A stretch of DNA of 64,000 nt from positions 62,001 to 126,000 of the forward strand of contig JAVTVY010008188.1 in assembly GCA_036873755.1 (NCBI GenBank). Reading direction: 5' to 3'. Below are positions 43,507-54,600 of this stretch, one piece after another. The position numbers were made by a program, and so were the translations under genes. The notes under the pieces were generated by a model. It searched no databases. It had not been told where the DNA came from and was given only the letters and a program-made list of their open reading frames with translations. The DNA is from Hanleya hanleyi (Eukaryota > Mollusca > Polyplacophora > Lepidopleurida > Hanleyidae). The first letter of the stretch is position 1, and every line of letters starts with the position of its first letter.

Positions 43507-45216
43507 CTACATGCCTTGGGTTACATTTGTAAGTTGGTGAATCAAACTTGTGACATTCCAGTTCATGTCAGTGTCGGTAGGGCTAATAACGTTAGAGGGA
43601 AGAGGCATTTCAAGCTTTTGTTGGTTTGTTTCTTTGTGCTGCTCATTGATATGCTCCATTAGAGATCTTCGCAATCTAAAGGCAGATCCACACTCTGAGC
43701 ATCTGAATGGCTTCTCTTTGGTATGCTTTCTCATGTGATTTTCAAAGTAAGTTTTGCAGCTGAAGTACTTATCACAATCTGCACATGAAAACGGTTTCTC
43801 GTGAGTCTTCAGGTGGCTTTTCAAATACCTCTGATGCTTAAAAACTTTACCGCAAGTTTCACAGGTCTGAGATTTTCCTTCGTGCTCTATGCGGACATGT
43901 TGTTTCAGAGAACTCTCATATTTGAACGCTTTCTCACATAAAGTACAATTAAATGATATATTTTCGTGTGTAGCAGCATGTTGTTTCAGATTGTACAACT
44001 GGGTGAATGTCTTACCACAAATCGTACAAAGGTGGGATTTTTCCCCTGTGTGCACTTTACTGTGAGTTGCCAGGTTACTGCGTTTGGAAAACTTTTTTCC
44101 ACAAATGTTACATTCGTGTGGTTTCTCGCCAGTGTGAACTACCATGTGGCCGTTCAGGTTCGAGAGCTTGGAGAAAGCTTTGCCACAAATCGTACATAAG
44201 TGAGACTTTATACCTGTGTGAATTCCCATGTGTTCTGTAAGATGGTACTTAAGGCGGAACCGTTTTCCACATATGTTACATGAGTATGGCTTTTCTCCTT
44301 TGTGGATAGTCATGTGTACTTTCAATATGGAGGCTTTGGCGAATTGCTTTCCACACTCTTGACACGTATGGAGAACTCCCCTGTGTGTTCTCGAGTGTAC
44401 GTTAAGCTGAGATTTCGTCCTGTATTCGCGACCACACACCGAACATACGTATGGTTTTTCTCCCGTATGCAAACGAACATGCTCTGTGAATTTTTGCTTG
44501 CCACCAAATGCCTTCCCACAGATATTACACTTTTGTGTGTCATTCTTTCTAGAGATTCGTTTTTGTTTCTTTATTAACTTCTTTATCTCTTTCTGGGACA
44601 GGTTGCTTGGTTCGCACTGATATGGCGGCTGCAATTTTCTGTCCACTGAACGGGTTCGAACACCTTGTTTTGGAGGAATTTGATCCAGGTCTATTTCGTC
44701 AACGGTGCAAGGAATATTCCGGACCAAACCTTTTGCAGGGTCTGAATGCTCAGCTACAATGTCAGAATGCCTTGTTTCGTTCCCACAAGGCTCTGCTACA
44801 GTGTCATCGATGTCATCATGCCTGATGTCATCACAGACATCATTATCTACATCATCAACTTCAGCGATGTCGGCGACGTCCTGTTCAACAGTTTCATCAG
44901 CTCCGTCCTCACAACTCGCAGACATCTTTGTAACAGTATAATTCTCAGCTGATCTCTCAGTAGAGTCCGGAATGTTCTCCGCTCTTTGTAAATGAGTTTT
45001 CATGTGCGATTTTAGTGATGATTTAGCAACAAAGCTTCTTCCACATTTCACACATATGCAAGTAAATGACAGTACATTGCTGAGTTTAACGATCTGAATT
45101 TCCAGACCTTTTCCCACAACAACACATGCCTGTATTTCCATAGAGAACAACTCTGATTGGACATTCGGGTCTACAGATGAACATCCGGAAGCTGATTCCT
45201 GTTTGATCGCCTCCAT
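43507..45216 (-). CDS. C2H2 zinc-finger protein 3 (12 fingers)
   Basis: 569 residues, probably a nuclear DNA-binding regulator. The shared module (LFSMEIQACV..GLEIQIVKL) leads into the lone finger (CVKCGRSF..HMKTH, about residues 57-77). An Asp-rich linker follows (DIAEVDDVDNDV), then a basic patch and eleven fingers from about residue 230 to 535. The tail DTDMNWNVTSLIHQLT matches gene 1. One coding exon with TCTTTTCTCTTGCAG ending 13 bases before the ATG, so a 5' UTR intron is likely. It is the most complete of the three paralogues and shows what gene 2 lost. Antisense frames over it are shadows. Confidence 0.92.
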   Translation of the reverse strand: MEAIKQESASGCSSVDPNVQSELFSMEIQACVVVGKGLEIQIVKLSNVLSFTCICVKCGRSFVAKSSLKSHMKTHLQRAENIPDSTERSAENYTVTKMSASCEDGADETVEQDVADIAEVDDVDNDVCDDIRHDDIDDTVAEPCGNETRHSDIVAEHSDPAKGLVRNIPCTVDEIDLDQIPPKQGVRTRSVDRKLQPPYQCEPSNLSQKEIKKLIKKQKRISRKNDTQKCNICGKAFGGKQKFTEHVRLHTGEKPYVCSVCGREYRTKSQLNVHSRTHRGVLHTCQECGKQFAKASILKVHMTIHKGEKPYSCNICGKRFRLKYHLTEHMGIHTGIKSHLCTICGKAFSKLSNLNGHMVVHTGEKPHECNICGKKFSKRSNLATHSKVHTGEKSHLCTICGKTFTQLYNLKQHAATHENISFNCTLCEKAFKYESSLKQHVRIEHEGKSQTCETCGKVFKHQRYLKSHLKTHEKPFSCADCDKYFSCKTYFENHMRKHTKEKPFRCSECGSAFRLRRSLMEHINEQHKETNQQKLEMPLPSNVISPTDTDMNWNVTSLIHQLTNVTQGM

Positions 45217-45837
45217 TTCTTATTTTGCTGCAAGAGAAAAGATGAATGTGTGTTAATTATCTGCCACAGTCGGTACCACAATCATGAGGTCTTGCAGGCG
45301 TCATCGAAAACTGTTGACCGGATCTGTCTTTTGCATGGTATCAGGATGTCATGATAGATTTATATGTTTTAATTGATGTCTCTATCTACTTGGGGAGTAT
45401 GGTATCTCTGTGTTCTTAATTCACCAATAGTATCAGTTAAAACGCATTTACTTGCGGACGAAATGCAGAGAACACAACAAAGGGAGACAAGTCAACAGGC
45501 GCTGTGGAAGCAATTCAATATTGGGGCAGAATCGATGCAGAACTTGTTGCTTAAATGCACAGCTGAAGTTGTGTGTGCGAAACACGGCAATTCCCGGCGA
45601 TAATTAACGCTTTTTTGTCGAAAAAAGAGAAGCATATGAAACTGATAATAATGCAGACTCTGCTCGTGGTTGCTGGTCAGATAGAACACTAGGAAGAAGT
45701 TGGCACTTGAAACTGCAATTCAGAACTAGTCATGATCAATATTGAACTGCTAAGGAAGAAAGAGTGGGCCGGACGCACTCCCCCGGAAAATTTTGAGATT
45801 TTAGACGCTTTCAAGTCACTTCCGTTATAATTATTGA

Positions 45838-45905
45838 GAGAGGAAGGGGGGAGGGGGGGGGATTGTACCCCCACCCCTTTCTGAATGTTGGGGGGGGGGG
45901 GGGGC
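45838..45905 (+). other. G-runs with quadruplex potential
   Basis: Several runs of 4-17 G lie within about 65 bp. They could form a G-quadruplex or mark a polymorphic homopolymer; the longest run is also prone to sequencing error. Similar C-runs are at 48660-48730. Confidence 0.6.
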
Positions 45906-48445
45906 TGTCCCTTGATATTCTATACACACCGCCCGCCGCACCCATCCGAGGAGTTTTGCCACATACCTAGGCCGACTACACCACAACCTTTTGGTCAATA
46001 CAGTCCAATAATTCGCTTTCGTTTGGTCTGGCCGCATTGGTCGAATTGATTACTGCGGGCTGTAGTACCGTAGCTCTAATAAACCCTCGCTGACTCCCCA
46101 TGCTTCTTAATATATTACGGTGCATTATTATTAATTATTAAGGTGCGTTGAGACATATCTAACCTCGGACGACCAATGGAATCTTATGGTAAACATATCA
46201 TGTATATTGAAAATACAACGTTAAGGGGGGATAATACCAGAAAAATAATTTCCAGAATTTAGAGTCCCTTCATAAATTTGTAATAATTCCTCGAATAATT
46301 GAAGTATCCCACTGAAATTTTCTAAGATGATAGACTTGGCTGTAAGTGCTGCAAAAAGGGTAGCAAGAATGATACAGGTTCAACAGAAGGGTGTAAAATA
46401 ATGGTGTGAACTTACCAAATTGGACTGTCACTGGTTCTAACAGAAGGATAATCCAAGATGTTGCTTAAAATTGGAATAAAACACAGATTGGAAGGTTCCA
46501 ATAAGTCCTCAACAGATGGGTACTGGAGTGACGAAAGAGAAATACCTACAAAATTGAAAAACAAAACAGGACATAAGAGGAAGTGAAACATTGGAGGTCG
46601 CCATTTTGTTGGTGGAACTTTTTCAAACAACGCCATGAATATTACTGAATCCAAATTAACCCCTTTCAGTGTAACAGAATGATGAATTTAAAGGACTCGC
46701 CTCCCAAAGTACACGTGAAAAAAATATCCACATAGGTCAAAGGGTTAAAATTGGGCAGGTTTGCCCACAATACTGCTTGCATACCCTACATGGAGTATCT
46801 TACCATAACAATAAACAACGTGCTCCAGTGACTGAAGTTGTAAACATAAGTTCAAGACGCATAACTCATTTTTTAGTGCTTGACACGAACATAACATAGG
46901 GTAGAAATGTTTCATACACCTTAGAAATACATCATACTCACCATGTAAGACATAATATCTTCATGATCTTCAAGAAAGAGACCAATTTCATCAATTGCTG
47001 TGGGTTGTTGTTGTTCTCTGCGGAAAGCGAACCTAGTGGCGAGTTTGACTGCAAATTGCTAACTCCGCAATGATCGGCACTCCCGGGAAATAGACCCTAA
47101 ATGAAATAGTCATTATTACAGTTTCTAAACACCATACATGAAGAAATATATCTTTTATCATGTCAATTTAATAAGAAACACAATATCCATTTCGAACAAT
47201 ACAGAAATATATTCTTGAAAATGTTGGCGCATGAAACTCCACACAGAGATTTGTCCACATCATTGCCCCACCACAGCTCAGGAGGCGGGAACTTATTTTG
47301 AACATGTGGAATTTTACGTGATGAACAGGTAAATATTTCAGTTCACCTGCGGTTTTGACAAGTATGTCACACGTAATTTTAAGACGTAAACTTCATTAAT
47401 CAATAGCTGTCATTCGTTTGTCTTTTCTGTAGATTAAGTAATTCTTGCCCAAAAAACAACAACATTGCGTTCCAAATGAAGTACCCATAATTCCCGGTTA
47501 AAATCTTGTTGGACAGGGTGTCATGGAAGCATAGATTTTGAAAAAGCCTCCACTTTCAACAGTCTCTAGATTATAGTTTTCAATGTATCGTAGGTATTTC
47601 ACACATTCCACTTGTTTTATCACCTTATAATGAGTATCGTAAAATGTATGTAGTGCATAATTAAAGCATATTGCGATTGTCATTTCCATTGGTAATTTTT
47701 GAAGGCCTGTGTGTTTCACATCGTTCGGGTAGTTCCCCGAATTGCTGCATATTTGACCTTCTCATAGACGTGTCTGGTAGACGTGAAAGTTTGAAGAGAA
47801 TATTTCAATTATTTCCTCATTTATTCCACATTTTTTAAGGCACTCTGTAAAAAAAGTTCAAATTATTTTTCTAGTATTATCCCCCCTTAATTCTGGTCTG
47901 GATTTCCTTCGCATCCCAGGGAGTGTTTTGTTTGAAGAGGACCGATAACCAACAGAAGAGCAACGACAATTTCTAATCAACATAGTTAATGAATCACTGA
48001 TACACTCACCTTGGATAAATAAATTACTCGTAATTTGTTATTTGGAGAAACGGGGAACTACATCTTCAGCAAAAACTGAATATTTTTAGAAGCAGTATTC
48101 CAATCGCGCTCCAACAAACTATGGGGCGCATACAATTTTACGATCGTTCTTGTGATCGGAATTCGGACTAATAACCTTTGAAATAAAATCAACTGTTTCA
48201 CCCCTCTCTGAATCATTTTCTGGACGCAGCCCGATCGATTTTCTCGACACTCGGGAGTGGAAAAGGAAACACGATACTTTACATTTACTTTTACAGGAGA
48301 CACATTTTTTAAATTAAATTTTATCAATTTAGTCCGCATTTCAATCAGATAAATACTCAGGAAATGTAAACAAAAGCAGGTCAAATAGCGCGTAAACTGG
48401 TAAACAGGTAAATTACAACAACAACCATACCAGTAACAGTTAAAT

Positions 48446-48566
48446 TAGCCCGAAAACATCGGCTAAGGAGTCGATTTTTTTTAGGTTGTTGTTGCTGAAT
48501 CGATAGGAATGCCACGCCCCTTTACCTATATTCACCTATCACAGCCAGAGTTTCTGGGTTACAGTT
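48446..48566 (+). repeat. Interspersed repeat, short copy, related to 18.4-19.2 kb
   Basis: AGCCCGAAAACATCGGCTAA and AGGAATGCCACGCCCC..CACCTATCACAGCCAGAG match the two ends of the copy at 18424-19167, here without the 600-bp centre. An internal-deletion derivative is likely. Confidence 0.7.
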
Positions 48567-50910
48567 AAATGCAGGGGCCTCGGAGCACGTTTGAAAGTGT
48601 GGGGCTGAACTCTATATCGGCCATGTTGCTGGACTGGTGCTATCTAAGATAGGACTTATAACATTGCAGTCTCAAAAGGGCACCCTCCCACCCCCCGGAC
48701 CACCACCCCTCCCCCCCCACCCCCCGGTTCCGCGGCCCGGTACGATGGTACTCTTACCGACAAGGAAGGAAGGCTGCATCTGCAGGCACCCGTCGAAATT
48801 TTACGGTCCATTTCAGGGTCACCTAACATCACTAAAGGGGTCTGTACTTTGAGACATGACTGTATAAAGGATCATGAAGTACATAGTCTTTCTTTCTTGT
48901 GTGTTATGTACCGCACAGTTTGAAAATATTCTTGCACATTGGCTGTTATTGCCACCTGTTCATGTTGGCTCAATGGCTTAGTTCGTCACACCACAAAAAG
49001 GTACATACCTTCACAATAGACTCATTCTACCATTTAAATAAATGTCTAATGCATAGGTTTTTTATTTGTTTTTTTTTCTATCGGGTATGTTATTCGCCGA
49101 GGACCAGCTCAGTGTAATCCATTTCCTGCAAGAATAAGCTCATCAAATTATCATTACTGGGTTTAGGGGTAATATCAATGCTGAAAATATTATAGATTAG
49201 GGAAAATATCAAAAGAGCATGAAGACGCTGATGCTGCTCACCAAAGAATATATTCCTACGAAGTAGGCTACAGATCGCAAATTGTCCGGTAATGAGTGAG
49301 TGAGTCAGTCCATCCGAATCCTTTCGTCGGCAAAATAAGGAGAACCGTTGACATTAGAACCTTGATTTTTGGCATGAACGTGCATTAGGGCATTGTTACC
49401 AGCAAGTTCTGATCTGAAATAATTCTGATTAAAATTAGATTTATAATTAACACTTCAGTATATTGTTATATATATGTAAGCTGTAGCCTGTAACGTGTAG
49501 GCTATCCTGTTTCACATCCAAACTATGTATGTCATCATTGCCAAGAAAACTGTGGTCCGTTTTGCTCCAGCGTTTTATCGCATTTAATGAGTAGGCCTAT
49601 CAGTTACACTCCGGCTAAAAATACCCTACTGCATATACCCTCAAAAATTCAGCGCTGTTTGCACAACGAAGCTGAGGTGGTTTAACGTTATCATAAAGAA
49701 AATCAACGATCAACTGCCATATATAATGTGAAACAAGGAAACCGGAATAGTACATTCATCAGATTGCCGATACCCAAAATGTGTTGTCTCATATATCTAA
49801 ATAACAACGTGATGTAGAGACGCTATTTATTCGTCTTTGTACCGGTTATGCTCAGGAAAATCACATAGAATCATTATTATCTTGTGCATAAAAGGTGTTG
49901 GTCTCGAGTTGAATTACCGTAAACTACATAAATGCTACCTTTCTATACTATAGTACTATATATAAAAAATTGGTGTATTGTTGGGAAAATAATGTGATTT
50001 AAAAAGTTGTTTTGATCCTGGACAAGGGCACTAAAAACCACTAAAGAGATGTAGATGTATTTTCACACGTAAAGCTTGAAATCTAGTGAACTTATATTAT
50101 TCAATCTGTTTCCTTAAAAAAAAATGTAAAACTAAATCGGTGATCGTTATTTATTTTGGAACGAAGGCGCATTAGGAGACTGTTACCAACAAGTTCTGAG
50201 CTGACCTATTTTTGATGGAAATTTCTGGTGATTTATGATGAAAATCAGTGCCCATCTTAATATAGGCAGGATTTCAACTGGGGGTGGGGATTTCCAAGAG
50301 TTCAGTTCGTGTTCGAGTCCTAATGCCTACTGTAATTCGTAGATCCTGTGACGTTAGTCACACTGCTCATGTTTCTAAGGCGAACTATCAAATTATAATC
50401 TGTTTGTAAGCACTACTTATACGCATATTTCATATAACTTATAAAATAAAAAAAAGATAATGCAAATTTGGAACATTAAATGGATTCTGTATAATATTTG
50501 ATGTACTATGTAAACAAAAATGAAGAGGTGATACCAGCAGCAATGGTGGCGCCACTGGGTTTCGTTCCATCTTTTTGTGAATGTCCATTCAAATTCGTCG
50601 CAAGCGATAGCTTCCAAACGCTTGGTCGAATTATTCTAAAATTCGACATAGGCATCCCTTGCGGCAAGATCTCGATTGGTATTGCGCCACTGGGTTTTGT
50701 TTCATCCTTCAGTGCTGCAAACGATAACTTTGAAACGCTTTGTTGGATTGCTCCGAAATACCCTACATTTCCGAGTAATAACTTGAGAACAGCTTATCCG
50801 ATTCTTCTAAAATTAAGTATGCATTCACCATGTCATGAGATGTCGCTTGGGATTGAGTTTCGCCTACTTGGCAAGTAGAATATAAAGGGCAAATTCCTTA
50901 GTATTGAGGG

Positions 50911-51740
50911 CGATGACGTCACACATGACGTCACTTCCGGTGACATCACTTCCGGGTCAAAGGTCATTTCCAGGTCAAAGGTCACTTTCGGTCAGGTGAC
51001 GACCCAGGAAGAGTTATCTGCCCCTAAAGAAGACCATACGCTGCAGTTATTTCAACGTTAAACCTAATTAACCCATGCATGAACATTTGCGGTATGGGGT
51101 GTGGTCCCTTGTTTTTTTCTGTCTAGAGCTGTAGAACACGATGGGAGGGGTCTCGAGGCTATTGATTGAATTTCGCTGGTAACTTACCGTGCGCATGCGG
51201 CAAGTAGCGCTGGGATGGACATTTTGGAGTCGAGGTAAGCCAATACTGGGCGTACTGGGTCGTGTGAGTTGTCATAGTGAAGCACCCGTGGGGAACCATC
51301 CGACTGGATGGATACGGAATGAAAGTTAAGCTATGGTGCGCATGCTGAGAAAAAAGAGCATTGGAGTGGACGTTTTTGGGCCTGAGTGGGCCAATGTGGG
51401 TCCGATCGGGTCGTGTGAGACATCGAATGAAGCACCCGTGGGAGATCGTCCGACTGAACGGGTGTAGAGTGGAAAGAAGGCTATGGCGCGCATGTGCAGT
51501 CAGGGGATTATGGGAAAAGCGCAATGGAATGGAAATTTTAGGGTCTCGGTGGTCCGAATGGGTCGTGTGAGGTATCAGTTTGAAGCTCTCGTGAGGTAGC
51601 GTCCAACTGGGCTGGTGTGGATCAAAAGTAGTGCAATGGCGCGAATACGCATCCGTGGAGAAGTATAGTACGAGCATTTAAGGTGCGAGGTTGGGGGTGA
51701 AGTTTGCTTCTAACGCACCGCTGGTTTATCGTGTGGGGAA
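50911..51740 (+). mobile_element. Diverged left TIR of a second Polinton-type element
   Basis: TGACGTCACTTCCGG at 50926-50940 is followed by three subunits with GAAGCACCCGTGGG-type anchors at 51279, 51429 and 51582 (150-153 bp apart). Each has the GGACGTTTTTGGG and CATCCGACTGG blocks of the 1386-2355 TIR. The inner junction (AGTATAG..GCATTT..GGTGCG) also matches 2403-2435. Orientation is the same as the first left TIR. No capsid, integrase or polymerase gene follows, so this is a remnant or a very reduced relative. Confidence 0.75.
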
Positions 51741-51847
51741 GACTAATGTGACGTCATCAGAGGTAGACAAAGTCCAGTTTCCCCTTTGTAGTAGAGAAAG
51801 CAGAAACCCAGTATATTCGCCTTATCACCTTGTGGAGTGTTCTATAG

Positions 51848-53040
51848 TAACGCTTCAACGCCTATGTTAAAGCCATAGCACCTACCTGGACGCCTTAACG
51901 CCCTGTTTTTAACGCTTTACGCTAACGCCTTAGCGTCTATGCTAACCCCTTAACGCCCTAGCATAGCAGTTTTTTTAATACTTTGGTGAGAGATCGTACC
52001 ATGCTTTTATATAATACTAACACATAGACAAGGTCATTCGGGAGTAGTAGAGAATGGGGGTATCGTAAGTGCAAATGAGTGCGTTTGGGGAGATGAGGGC
52101 CTTGTTCCATCCGGCTACCTATGTGGGGTGGAGTATGAGGAGCAGGAGGAAGCGGAGAAATGGGGTTAACGCCCCAACGTATTCTATAGCTAATCCCTTA
52201 CGGTTTAATACCATGGTGCAGATGACAGAAATACTGATCAACACATTCACAATATTCCATATAGTTTATTCTTCCCAATGTTACATCATACCAAAGCTAG
52301 GGAAGCCGCGTTGGGTATGTTTACAATTCTCGTAGGCTATTGTCCAATCAGAAACCGCTATTTCGGAAAGTTCAATCATCAGCCATGTTCGCTCCGAGCT
52401 CTCACTACTCCCATTGGTAGGCAGGAAAGGGAGATGGAAGGGCTCCTAGACACTGGGCTCAATCTCCATCGGCTCGTCAATTCGGGGCGGCGGATCGACC
52501 TCTATGGGTTCTTCGATTCGAAGATGCATCTCCCTGGGAAATGAAATATCCTGTTTCGAGAGTGGCGAGCGTGATCCTTGTATGACACTTTGGTGACGTC
52601 TCAATTGACTGGGATGCTTAACGACTATATCACACTCTGCACATGTATGCCAAGGTACTTCAGGGCGTGCATGAGTGTGACGACGTAAACTGCCCAGGCG
52701 ATGAAAGGGCTTCGAGCAAGTCGTACACGTGAACATCGTGGTAGAGTATCTGGTGAATGGAACGTCAACTGTGCACGTCTTTAGGATACGTATAATTGTA
52801 TGGACAGTAACGCCCGCCAACGCCTAGCTTAACGCTTCAACGACCAGGTGAAATAGATCAGAAGCTTCGATTTTCTAGATATTCCTTGGAATTGCCACTA
52901 ATTTATCGAAATGCAGTGACGCCCGTCGTACGCCTTAACGCCCGTCCCAATGCGTTAACGGCTTATCTCAATGTCTCATCTCAACGCCATAACGCCTTAT
53001 CTTAACGCCTTAACGCCATATCGTAGCACCTTTACGCATT
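51848..53040 (+). repeat. Clusters of a degenerate TTAACGCC motif
   Basis: Words such as CCTTAACGCC, CTAACGCC and GTTAACGCC occur many times at 51848-51965, singly near 52165 and 52810-52835, and again densely at 52915-53035. They flank both sides of the zinc-finger ORF at 52446-52736. Spacing is irregular, 8-25 bp. Confidence 0.7.
52446..52736 (-). CDS. Short C2H2 protein in the second Polinton remnant
   Basis: 96 residues from the ATG at 52736 (MFTCTTCSKPF); a longer frame to 52820 is possible. Two finger-like motifs are seen: CTTCSKPF..LRRHTH (about residues 4-22) and CAECDIVV..LRRHQ (about 32-48), the second lacking a clear final His. An acidic/proline tail follows (IEVDPPPRIDEPMEIEP). 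It is unlike the three cellular zinc-finger genes. Its place behind a Polinton TIR suggests an element gene, possibly a regulator. It is open but short, so decay or chance cannot be excluded. Confidence 0.5.
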   Translation of the reverse strand: MFTCTTCSKPFHRLGSLRRHTHARPEVPWHTCAECDIVVKHPSQLRRHQSVIQGSRSPLSKQDISFPREMHLRIEEPIEVDPPPRIDEPMEIEPSV

Positions 53041-53157
53041 GTCAACCATCCAATCACACACACGTATTTCGACCATTGGCCCCAACCCTTGACGAAAGTT
53101 ACGCCATCACTGAACATCGCCGGGAGTGACGTCATCGCGCGCATAAGAACTCCAAGC

Positions 53158-53290
53158 TCTTGGAGTCGAAGCTCGAAAGTGACGCCGTCGCACGCATGTG
53201 CACGCACCTGTGGTGCACCCGCATCCTGGTGTACCCTATACCCTACGGGCATGACGTGCGATGACGTCACTTCCGAGCTCCGACTCCAAA
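53158..53290. repeat. Imperfect inverted repeat, 40-bp arms, with CRE/ETS-like sites
   Basis: TTGGAGTCGAAGCTCGAAAG onward at 53158-53199 pairs with 53249-53289 reversed. Arms include GTGACG(C/T)C and CGTCGCACG, and the right arm holds TGACGTCACTTCC at 53262. A related block (GTGACGTCATCGCGCGCAT) lies at 53128. It may be the right boundary of the second Polinton remnant. Confidence 0.6.
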
Positions 53291-53911
53291 GGTGTCAGGC
53301 GGTGACGTCACTCAACTAGGTGACTGTCTTTGGTGGTCCTCTCATCTCAAGGCCTAGGAATTGTTCGAAGCATAGCTGCAGTTGGGCATCTCGGCGTTGC
53401 CAATGTACCACCGGATAATGGTCTCGTATGTTCATCTCGGTCTACCATCATTTAAAGTAAGTTGTTCTGCCTTGTAGATCAAATTAATCTCACCGAAGTC
53501 GCCAATTTTTATGTAACGTGTACCATAGAGAGGTTAGGTCAGAAGAAGTACTGCAATCGACCGGTCTCTGGCATTGGCTATCACTGAAGGAACCCCGTCA
53601 CTGGTGAAGATCGGAGAGCAAGGGAGATGACAGCCTGCAAAGATGACTGAGATAAATATAAAGGTATACAGTTGTGTTTTCAGCGAAGGCGCGATGTACA
53701 TAAGATATGGGAACCGCGTAGCTCAGGCAGAAGGTCTAAGAATAATGCTGATATACATACAAATAACAATAAAAAGGATATGCAGTTTATCAATTTGATA
53801 GGGAAACAATTATTATCCGTGGTGGGTGGGTGGAAGCATGGTAGATGGCCCCTTCTAATAGAAAGCCACTGCTGGCGGCCTGGCTGCTGGTACCATAGTC
53901 ACGATATGTCG

Positions 53912-54090
53912 TTGGAGCCAGTCTACGGATGTAGGGCTCAAACTTCCGTCTAGTCGTTTGAGTGGGTCTGTGGATTTAGGGTTTAACTTTCCCTCAAGTC
54001 TTTGGAGCGAGGCAACGGATGTAGGGCTCAACTTTCCCTCAAGTCGTTGGAGCGAGGCCACAGGTGTGGCGGCTCACCAGTCTTCCGTCC
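53912..54090 (-). repeat. 45-bp tandem repeat, four units
   Basis: Units start at 53912, 53957, 54002 and 54047 (last one shortened), pattern TTGGAGCGAGGCAACGGATG then AGGGCTCAACTTTCCCTCAAG. The minus-strand frame over them gives a 15-residue repeat (SLQRLEGKLSPTSVA) and is treated as a by-product. Confidence 0.85.
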
Positions 54091-54299
54091 CTCGTATAAG
54101 CTGCTGCCTGTTGCTCCTCTGAGACTGTCTGGTGCAGTTTCGGACCTGCTCGGTTTCTGCTTGGTGCTGATCTAGTACTGCCTAGCCGTTTCCGACCTGC
54201 CCTTCAATGCTTTGTGCAAAATTAATACATGTATGTCCTGGTAATTCTTGACATGACCGATCCTGCTTGGTGTTAAATTAGTACGACTCACTAATTCTG

Positions 54300-54600
54300 G
54301 AACTGTCCGGTACTGTTTGACTCTGAACCACTACTGTCCCGGCATTGTCCTGGCGCTGCCCCGTCGCTGCTTTGAGGCTGTCCTAGCACGTACTTGGCGC
54401 TGCAACCGTACTGTCCTGGCAATGGCCCAGTGTCCAGGCTTTGCCATGCAGGCACTGCCCTAGTACTGCCACCACACTGTCCTGGCACTGTCCCGGCGCT
54501 GTTTGGCCTTGGTTGGCGCTGGAACCATCCTGCCCTGGCAATGTCCAGACGTTGTCCTGGCGCTGCCCCACCGTTGTTTGGCACTGCCCTGTAGCTATAT
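54300..54600 (+). repeat. Degenerate CTGTCCTGGCA-type short repeat
   Basis: Words like CTGTCCTGGCACTG and GCGCTGCCC recur about every 10-22 bp. The minus-strand frame (PGQC..DS repeats) comes from this low complexity. Not taken as a gene. Confidence 0.65.

Larger units (their letters stand above)
45217..50910. other. Non-coding region without recognised genes
   Basis: No coding exon recognised. It contains G-runs at 45840-45905, an interspersed repeat at 48446-48566 and C-runs at 48660-48730. TTACCA(G/A)CAAGTTCTGA recurs at about 49397 and 50183, suggesting an old duplication. Short frames are unsupported. Confidence 0.5.

Noticed and set aside
43966..44952. Plus-strand open frames antisense to zinc-finger gene 3
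   Set aside because: Shadows of the finger-coding sequence.
54291..54584. Minus-strand 97-residue frame with PGQC repeats
   Set aside because: Arises from the short CTGTCCTGGCA repeat; no domain.
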